A DNA stretch of 64,000 nucleotides, from positions 1 to 64,000 of the forward strand of contig CAMVAT010000007.1 of assembly GCA_947165505.1 (NCBI GenBank), read 5' to 3'. This DNA is from an uncultured Prevotellaceae bacterium. Lineage in GTDB: Bacteria > Bacteroidota > Bacteroidia > Bacteroidales > Bacteroidaceae. A program made the translations under genes and the position numbers. Every line of letters begins with the position of its first letter. Positions within the stretch are counted from its first letter, which is position 1. Below the pieces are notes generated by a model, which saw nothing but the letters and a program-made list of their open reading frames with translations, was not told where the DNA came from and ran no database searches. Positions 58,798 through 64,000 of this stretch are shown here, one piece after another.

Positions 58798-60150
58798 ATG
58801 AGCAAACAAAAGAGATTCATCTTGCAGGAGAGTGAGATTCCCACGCAGTGGTACAACATCCAGGCCGACATGAAGACGAAGCCGATGCCCCCCATCCACC
58901 CGGCCACCCGCGAGCCGTTGAAGGTGGAAGACCTGGCACACATCTTCCCGCTGGAGTGCTGCAAACAAGAACTTGACACCGAGCATGCGTGGATAGACAT
59001 CCCCGAGGATGTGCTCGAGAAATACAAATACTACCGCGCCACCCCGCTGGTGCGGGCCTACGCGCTGGAGGAAGCCCTGGGCACCCCGGCACATATCTAC
59101 TTCAAGAACGAGAGCGTCAACCCGCTCGGGTCGCACAAGATCAACTCGGCCCTGCCTCAGTGCTACTATGCCAAGCAGGAGGGCACCACCAACGTGACCA
59201 CCGAGACGGGCGCCGGACAGTGGGGAGCCGCCCTGAGCTACGCCGCCAAGGTATATGGACTGGAGGCCGCCGTCTATCAAGTGAAGATCAGCATGCGCCA
59301 GAAACCCTACCGCAGCAGCATCATGCGCACCTTCGGTGCCACCGTCGAAGGGTCGCCATCGATGTCAACACGCGCAGGCAAGGACATCATCACCGCCGAC
59401 CCCAACCACCAAGGCTCATTGGGCACGGCCATCTCTGAAGCCGTAGAGCTGGCCACCACCACACCCAACTGCAAATATACCTTAGGATCGGTGCTCAACC
59501 ACGTGGCACTGCACCAGACCATCATCGGTCTGGAAGCAGAGAAACAGATGGCCATGGCCGGCGAATATCCCGACATGGTGATAGCCTGTTTCGGAGGCGG
59601 CAGCAACTTCGGCGGCATCGCTTTCCCCTTCATGCGCCACAACCTGCTTGACGGCAAGCAGACTGAGTTTATCGCCGCCGAGCCCAACAGCTGTCCGAAG
59701 CTCACCCGTGGCGAGTTCCGCTACGACTTCGGCGACGAGGCCGGCTACACGCCGCTGCTGCCCATGTTCACCCTGGGCCATAACTTCCGCCCCGCCAACA
59801 TCCACGCCGGCGGTCTGCGCTATCACGGTGCCGGCGTCATCGTGAGCCAGCTCATCAAAGACGGCCTGATGCACGGCGTTGACATCCCCCAGCTTGAGTC
59901 GTTCGACGCAGGCATCCTCTTCTCGCGCACCGAGGGCATCATACCCGCGCCTGAGAGCTGCCACGCCATCGCCGCCGCCGTGCGCGAAGCGAAGAAATGC
60001 ATCGAGACGGGCGAAGAGAAGGTCATCCTCTTCAACCTGAGCGGTCACGGACTCATCGACATGACGGCCTACGACAGCTACCTCAGCGGCGACCTGACCA
60101 ACTACAACATCAGCGACGAGGAAATCAAGAAAAACCTGGAAGAATGTTGA
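58798..60150 (+). CDS. trpB: Tryptophan synthase beta chain, TrpB2 type
   Basis: A 450-residue PLP enzyme joining indole and serine to make tryptophan. The PLP lysine is in NPLGSHKINSALPQCYYAK; ETGAGQWGAALSYAA and CFGGGSNFGGIAFPF are cofactor-binding stretches. The length and the N-terminal extension mark the TrpB2 group rather than the approximately 400-residue TrpB1 of trp operons. No trpA or other trp gene is adjacent, consistent with TrpB2, which often acts alone on free indole. A repeat array starts at its stop codon. Confidence 0.93.
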   Translation: MSKQKRFILQESEIPTQWYNIQADMKTKPMPPIHPATREPLKVEDLAHIFPLECCKQELDTEHAWIDIPEDVLEKYKYYRATPLVRAYALEEALGTPAHIYFKNESVNPLGSHKINSALPQCYYAKQEGTTNVTTETGAGQWGAALSYAAKVYGLEAAVYQVKISMRQKPYRSSIMRTFGATVEGSPSMSTRAGKDIITADPNHQGSLGTAISEAVELATTTPNCKYTLGSVLNHVALHQTIIGLEAEKQMAMAGEYPDMVIACFGGGSNFGGIAFPFMRHNLLDGKQTEFIAAEPNSCPKLTRGEFRYDFGDEAGYTPLLPMFTLGHNFRPANIHAGGLRYHGAGVIVSQLIKDGLMHGVDIPQLESFDAGILFSRTEGIIPAPESCHAIAAAVREAKKCIETGEEKVILFNLSGHGLIDMTAYDSYLSGDLTNYNISDEEIKKNLEEC

Positions 60151-60212
60151 ATTCAGAATTCACAATTCAGAATTCACAATTCAGAATTCATAATTCAGAA
60201 TTCATAATTCAT
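60150..60212 (+). repeat. 14-bp tandem array directly after trpB
   Basis: Four units of AATTCAGAATTCAY run from 60150 to 60205 with a half unit to 60212. The first base is the last base of the trpB stop codon. The array fills most of the gap before the next gene. Confidence 0.9.
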
Positions 60213-60242
60213 CATTCAAATCTAAAAATTTAAAACTAAAAA

Positions 60243-60923
60243 TTGACTATAGCAGTACTCCTGGCAGGCGGAAGCGGGTCACGCTTCGGCGCCGACAGGC
60301 CCAAACAGTTTCTTCGTGTGGCGGGGAAGAGCATCCTCGCCCACACGATAGATGCGTTTGAACGGCATCCGCTGATCGACGAGATTGCCATCGTGACACG
60401 GGCCGACTGCATAGACGAGACACGGCAAATCGTCAGCGAAGGGCGATACACGAAAGTGAATCGAATACTCACCGGCGGCAAAGAGCGCTACCACTCCAGT
60501 CTGGCAGCCATCCAGGCCTATACCGACGACGACGACCGGCTGCTGCTCCACGACGCCGTGCGGCCATTCGTCAGCCAGCGCATCATCACCGACTGCGTGC
60601 GAGCCCTCGACCACTACGACGCCGTGGATGTGGCCATACCCGCCACCGACACCATCATCCGGGTGGATGAGCACGAGTGCATCATCGACACCCCACCCCG
60701 CGCTGAGTTGCGCAACGTGCAGACACCTCAAGGATTCCGCCGGGGCACCATCCGACAAGCCTACGACATCGGACTGAAAGACCCCGGCTTCGTGACCACC
60801 GACGACTGCGGAGTAGTACACCACTACCTGCCCCACACACCCATCTATGTGGTGCGGGGCGAAGTGGCCAACATCAAAATCACCTACCCGGAAGACCTGA
60901 AGACTTTGAGGTTTGAGGTTTGA
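60243..60923 (+). CDS. ispD: IspD/TarI-family cytidylyltransferase
   Basis: A 226-residue enzyme that transfers CMP onto a polyol phosphate. The CTP-binding loop is VLLAGGSGSRFGADRPKQFL; further motifs are HDAVRPFVSQRII and VQTPQGFRRGTI. It may be the isoprenoid enzyme 2-C-methylerythritol 4-phosphate cytidylyltransferase, or a TarI-like enzyme making CDP-ribitol for surface polymers. The AGG form of the loop and the neighbouring glf and flippase genes favour the second possibility. The only start giving the full loop is TTG at 60243. Confidence 0.8.
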   Translation: MTIAVLLAGGSGSRFGADRPKQFLRVAGKSILAHTIDAFERHPLIDEIAIVTRADCIDETRQIVSEGRYTKVNRILTGGKERYHSSLAAIQAYTDDDDRLLLHDAVRPFVSQRIITDCVRALDHYDAVDVAIPATDTIIRVDEHECIIDTPPRAELRNVQTPQGFRRGTIRQAYDIGLKDPGFVTTDDCGVVHHYLPHTPIYVVRGEVANIKITYPEDLKTLRFEV

Positions 60924-60945
60924 GAAGACTACCATGCCAATGGCT

Positions 60946-60968
60946 GACAGGGCACGCCCTGTCCCTAC
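60946..60968. repeat. Palindromic arm of the dispersed element before glf
   Basis: GACAGGGCACGCCCTGTCCC is identical to the arm core at 356 and 7112. It fills part of the 100-base gap between the cytidylyltransferase gene and glf. Confidence 0.85.
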
Positions 60969-61023
60969 ATCCGAACACGATTACTATTATCCACACTCCC
61001 ATACCCCTAAAACAATTAAAAAT

Positions 61024-62148
61024 ATGTACGATTATCTGATAGTAGGTTCAGGCCTGTTCGGCTCCACCTTTGCCCATATGGCCACCAAACAAGGTAAAAA
61101 ATGCTTAGTGATAGACAAACGTCCGCAACTGGGCGGCAACCTCTATTGTAAGGAGGTGGAAGGCATCAACGTGCATCAGTACGGGCCGCACATCTTCCAC
61201 ACCAACAACAAGCGCGTATGGGACTTCGTCAACAGCATCGTACCCTTCAACCGCTACACCAACTCGCCCGTGGCCAACTACCACGGACAGCTGTACAACC
61301 TGCCGTTCAACATGAACACCTTCTATCAGATGTGGGGCGTGAAAACACCCGCCGAGGCCGCAGCCAAGATAGAAGAGCAGAGAGCCGAGGCAGTGGCAGC
61401 GCTGGGCGGTCGTGAGCCGTCAAACCTGGAAGAGCAAGCACTCATGCTGGTGGGCCGCGACATCTTCGAACGGCTCATCCGCTGCTATACCGAGAAGCAG
61501 TGGGGCCGCAAATGCACCGAGCTTCCCGCCTTCATCATCAAGCGTCTACCCGTACGCATGGTGTTCGACAACAACTACTTCAACGACCGCTACCAAGGCA
61601 TCCCCGTAGGCGGCTACAACCGACTCATCGAAGGACTGCTCGACGGGTCAGACACCATCCTCAACACCAACTTCTTTGATGAGCGCGGCCATTGGGAAGA
61701 TCAGGCCAAAACCGTCGTCTTCACAGGAAAGATAGACGAGTACTGCGGCTACTGCTTTGGTCCGCTCAGTTACCGCACCGTATCGTTTGAGCACGAAGTG
61801 CTCGACACGCCCAACTACCAAGGCAACGCCGTGGTCAACTACACAGACGACACCGTGGCATGGACCCGCATCATCGAGCACAAGCATTTCGAGATGTTCG
61901 GCCAACAGGTCTATGACGTGCCCAAGACCGTCATCACGCGCGAATACTCCACCGAATGGCAGCACGGTATGGAGCCGTACTATCCCGTCAACGATGCCCA
62001 CAACTCAAAGATGTACTCTCAGTATGCGTTGCTGGCCTCGCGCGAGCCCAACGTCATTTTCGGCGGCCGCTTGGCAGAATACCGCTATTACGACATGGCC
62101 CCCATCGTAGAGAAGGTATTAGGCATGTTCGACAAAGGTGAGGTTTGA
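61024..62148 (+). CDS. glf: UDP-galactopyranose mutase
   Basis: A 374-residue flavoenzyme that converts UDP-galactopyranose to the furanose form for cell-surface glycans. The N-terminus MYDYLIVGSGLFGSTFAHMA is the FAD-binding Rossmann motif; VHQYGPHIFHTNNKRVW, YTEKQWGRKCTELP and AEYRYYDM are family active-site stretches. Length is standard. The frame is open from 60913, but the extra residues are translated repeat DNA, so the ATG at 61024 is used. Confidence 0.95.
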   Translation: MYDYLIVGSGLFGSTFAHMATKQGKKCLVIDKRPQLGGNLYCKEVEGINVHQYGPHIFHTNNKRVWDFVNSIVPFNRYTNSPVANYHGQLYNLPFNMNTFYQMWGVKTPAEAAAKIEEQRAEAVAALGGREPSNLEEQALMLVGRDIFERLIRCYTEKQWGRKCTELPAFIIKRLPVRMVFDNNYFNDRYQGIPVGGYNRLIEGLLDGSDTILNTNFFDERGHWEDQAKTVVFTGKIDEYCGYCFGPLSYRTVSFEHEVLDTPNYQGNAVVNYTDDTVAWTRIIEHKHFEMFGQQVYDVPKTVITREYSTEWQHGMEPYYPVNDAHNSKMYSQYALLASREPNVIFGGRLAEYRYYDMAPIVEKVLGMFDKGEV

Positions 62149-62555
62149 GAACCCTAAACCTTAAAAATTCTTGATTTTTTCGTTTATTCAAAAAAAAAGT
62201 GTACCTTTGCACCGCATTTTAGGTTTTGCAGTGATTCTGCGAATATGAGCGACAAAGACTGTGTTATTATACACGTTGTGAACCAAACACTTACGTACAC
62301 GAAGGCTGAACCATGATTCTCTTGAGAGGAAAAAATTGAGTTTCGTTTTTGTGTAAATTTTTGTTGCCCACTATTCCGAGGCGGACGATACGAGAAAATC
62401 TGGTGCGTGATACATTTTTTCGACCCACTATTCTTGTTTTTCTACAAGGAGAGAGGGAGGAGAAAGTATGCACATCTACGAACCAGCCTCTTCCGTATTA
62501 GTTTCCCACGGTTTGCGTATGCACATCACATTACCCACACACAAATAGCACATTG
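62149..62555 (+). other. Long untranslated region with promoter box before the toxin-antitoxin genes
   Basis: About 400 bases without a recognised gene. TACCTTTG (62202-62209) could start a transcript with a leader of about 340 bases. A 23-codon frame at 62245 (MSDKDCVIIHVVNQTLTYTK and three more codons) ends by ATGA overlap with an 8-codon frame; I cannot tell whether either is translated. CCCACTATTC occurs at about 62368 and 62415. TATGCACATC occurs at 62467-62476 and 62518-62527, possible operator half-sites for the antitoxin. Confidence 0.5.
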
Positions 62556-62801
62556 ATGGCAACGATACAATTAGAAGTAGCAGATGAGAGTCTTCTCACC
62601 CAACTTCGCAACGCATGTAAGATGCTCAAGGGAGTAACTTCCGTGAAAGTGAAAAGATCGAATGCTAAGGAAATCGACGTGACCAAAAGCGCCGGTTACC
62701 AAGAGGCGATGGAAGACATCAGGGAAGGAAGAGTGACAGAGTATTCCTCGCTTGAAGAATATTTTCAGCAAATGGAATGTAGGGATGGCATACAAGATTA
62801 A
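62556..62801 (+). CDS. RelB/DinJ-like antitoxin
   Basis: An 81-residue protein (MATIQLEVADESLLTQLRNA) with an N-terminal DNA-binding-like half and an acidic C-terminus (EGRVTEYSSLEEYFQQME) of the kind that wraps RelE-family toxins. It overlaps the toxin gene by 17 bases, the usual antitoxin-first order. It would neutralise the toxin and repress the operon. The family assignment rests mainly on the partner and layout. Confidence 0.8.
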   Translation: MATIQLEVADESLLTQLRNACKMLKGVTSVKVKRSNAKEIDVTKSAGYQEAMEDIREGRVTEYSSLEEYFQQMECRDGIQD

Positions 62802-63060
62802 GACGACACATCGTTTTGACAAAGATTATAAGCGTTGTATAAAACGAGGCTACAACATCTCCCTTCTTCAAGCAGTCATGTTATTACTTCGAGATACAGG
62901 AAAGCTACCGTCGAAATACCATCCACACAAGTTGTCTGGTGTACGCGCTAATCAGTGGGAGTGCCACATCACACCCGATTGGCTGATGGTATGGGAACAG
63001 GATAACGAACAGCTGACAATGCTCTTTCTTCAGACCGGCACCCATGCCGACCTGTTTTGA
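62785..63060 (+). CDS. YafQ/RelE-family mRNA-interferase toxin
   Basis: A 91-residue protein (MAYKIKTTHRFDKDYKRCIK). The C-terminal half NQWECHITPDWLMVWEQ and TGTHADLF carry the histidine and other catalytic-site residues of YafQ-type toxins, which cut mRNA on the ribosome. The start at 62785 is chosen because it matches the family N-terminus and overlaps the antitoxin end. The pair splits glf from the flippase gene. Confidence 0.88.
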   Translation: MAYKIKTTHRFDKDYKRCIKRGYNISLLQAVMLLLRDTGKLPSKYHPHKLSGVRANQWECHITPDWLMVWEQDNEQLTMLFLQTGTHADLF

Positions 63061-63068
63061 CTACGAAC

Positions 63069-64000
63069 ATGGCAACTCAGAAAGACCTTAAGAAGAAAGC
63101 CGCTTCGAGCATGATTTGGACTACCATCCAGAAATTCTCGAAGATGGGCATCCAGTTTATCTCGGGCATCATTCTGGCCCGTCTGCTCACTCCGTTCGAC
63201 TACGGCTGCATCGGCATGCTGACGGTGTTCATGGTGCTGGCCGAGGCTTTTATCGACGGAGGCTTCGGCTCGGCGTTGATTCAGAAGAAGCGGCCTACAA
63301 ACGAGGATTATTCTACGATTTTCTGGTGGAATGTGGCATTGGCGATATTCATGTATATCGTCTTATACCTTTCCGCTCCCGCCATATCCCGTTTTTATGA
63401 GATACCTTTACTCTGTGATGTGCTGAGGGTTCAGGGCGTGATACTATTGATATACGCCCTCAATCTCATCCAGCGCAACCAGCTCAAGAAGCAGCTCAAA
63501 TTCCGTATTATCGCCAAGGTGAGGATTGTCACCTCTGTCATCGCCCTCATCGTCACCATCGTCATGGCCTACCAGGGCTTCGGCGTATGGGCATTAGTAG
63601 CACAAAACCTGATTGGCGCCATCATCCCTGCCGTTGTGTTTTGGGTTTACACAAAATGGAGACCCACGCTCGTTTTTTCGTGGAAGTCGTTCAAGGAACT
63701 TTTCAAGTTTGGTATCTTTATGTTTTTGACGCATATTTTTGCCAAATTAGTATCCCAGTTTCAGACATTGCTCATAGGAAAATTTTTCGACCCATCGACC
63801 TTAGGTTATTATTCAAAAGCAAGTAAGACGGAAAATCTTGCTTCTCATACGATTTCGAGCGTAATGACATCCGTCACTTATCCATTGTATGCAGAGGTGC
63901 AGGACGAGAGAGAACGGATGCAAAATATGATCAAGCGCCTGACGATGACCATTTCTTATATCACGTTCCCCCTCATGTTCATCCTCATACTATGCGCAAA
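63069..64000 (+). CDS. Oligosaccharide flippase (Wzx/MOP type), cut by the window end
   Basis: At least 310 residues, running off the window. It starts MATQKDLKKKAASSMIWTTI and has repeated hydrophobic segments (ISGIILARLLTPFDYGCIGM, FWWNVALAIFMYIVLYLSAP, IVTSVIALIVTIVMAYQGFG). ARLLTPFDYGCIGM and IGKFFDPSTLGYYSKA are the hallmarks of WzxC-like polysaccharide transporters that flip lipid-linked repeat units across the inner membrane. It begins 8 bases after the toxin gene. With glf and the cytidylyltransferase it suggests the edge of a surface-polysaccharide locus. Confidence 0.9.
   Translation, partial: MATQKDLKKKAASSMIWTTIQKFSKMGIQFISGIILARLLTPFDYGCIGMLTVFMVLAEAFIDGGFGSALIQKKRPTNEDYSTIFWWNVALAIFMYIVLYLSAPAISRFYEIPLLCDVLRVQGVILLIYALNLIQRNQLKKQLKFRIIAKVRIVTSVIALIVTIVMAYQGFGVWALVAQNLIGAIIPAVVFWVYTKWRPTLVFSWKSFKELFKFGIFMFLTHIFAKLVSQFQTLLIGKFFDPSTLGYYSKASKTENLASHTISSVMTSVTYPLYAEVQDERERMQNMIKRLTMTISYITFPLMFILILCA

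Noticed and set aside
60913..61023. N-terminal extension of glf
   Set aside because: It contains a palindromic repeat arm and is absent from the family, whose first residues start at 61024.

Overview
The window looks like a chromosome segment of a Bacteroidales bacterium, most probably Prevotella or a close relative. The evidence is the gene content (ECF sigma/FecR-like pairs, STN and carboxypeptidase-regulatory-like domains, DUF3098, BT_3928-type DoxX, DUF1599, DUF4251), two conserved Bacteroidales gene runs (ftsX-DUF3098-uppP-truB-queA-folK and DUF1599-DoxX-tpiA-SPOR-folE-xth), and the TAnnTTTG -7 promoter box in front of many genes. I see no rRNA, tRNA, CRISPR array or complete insertion sequence.

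Layout. 0.4-7.7 kb: an ECF sigma factor and its anti-sigma factor, then a 2036-residue alpha-2-macroglobulin-like envelope protein carrying STN and SusC-type segments. 7.9-14 kb: an AT-richer, defence-like patch with a winged-helix protein, a DUF262/HNH protein, a secreted orphan, two gene relics with in-frame stops, and an AAA ATPase with a nuclease-like C-terminus. 13.9-17.4 kb: an outer-membrane receptor divergent from a membrane LytTR regulator, with three phased direct repeats between them. 17.9-23.8 kb: clpB, a relic toxin-antitoxin pair, a secreted M6 peptidase and rpsO. 23.8-29.7 kb: the folK-to-ftsX run on the minus strand and a divergent radical SAM gene. 30-35.7 kb: one giant transglutaminase-like/DUF4011/SF1-helicase/nuclease/DUF3320 protein, a likely antiphage protein. 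35.8-44.3 kb: an LpxA-like acyltransferase, a tripartite RND efflux system and a tRNA CCA-adding enzyme. 44.8-50.4 kb: DUF1599, DoxX, tpiA, SPOR, folE, lipoprotein and xth. 50.5-58.6 kb: cell-envelope proteins, another AAA/nuclease protein, a DUF5715-like M15 relative, an orphan secreted protein, a candidate small RNA and a sodium symporter. 58.8-64 kb: a TrpB2-type enzyme, then an envelope-polysaccharide-like group (IspD/TarI family, glf, a flippase running off the end) interrupted by a RelB/YafQ-type toxin-antitoxin pair.

The most striking non-coding property is the density of dispersed and tandem repeats in gaps between genes. A 103-bp element occurs once in each orientation about 27 kb apart, apparently without mismatch, and its palindromic end recurs elsewhere. 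Other gaps carry 7-, 14-, 24-, 28- and 79-bp direct repeats. In at least three places repeat DNA appears to have become coding sequence: inside the alpha-2-macroglobulin-like gene, in the last residues of the M6 peptidase, and in the tail of the DoxX protein. All function calls rest on reading the sequence and recalling protein families; no database search was possible.
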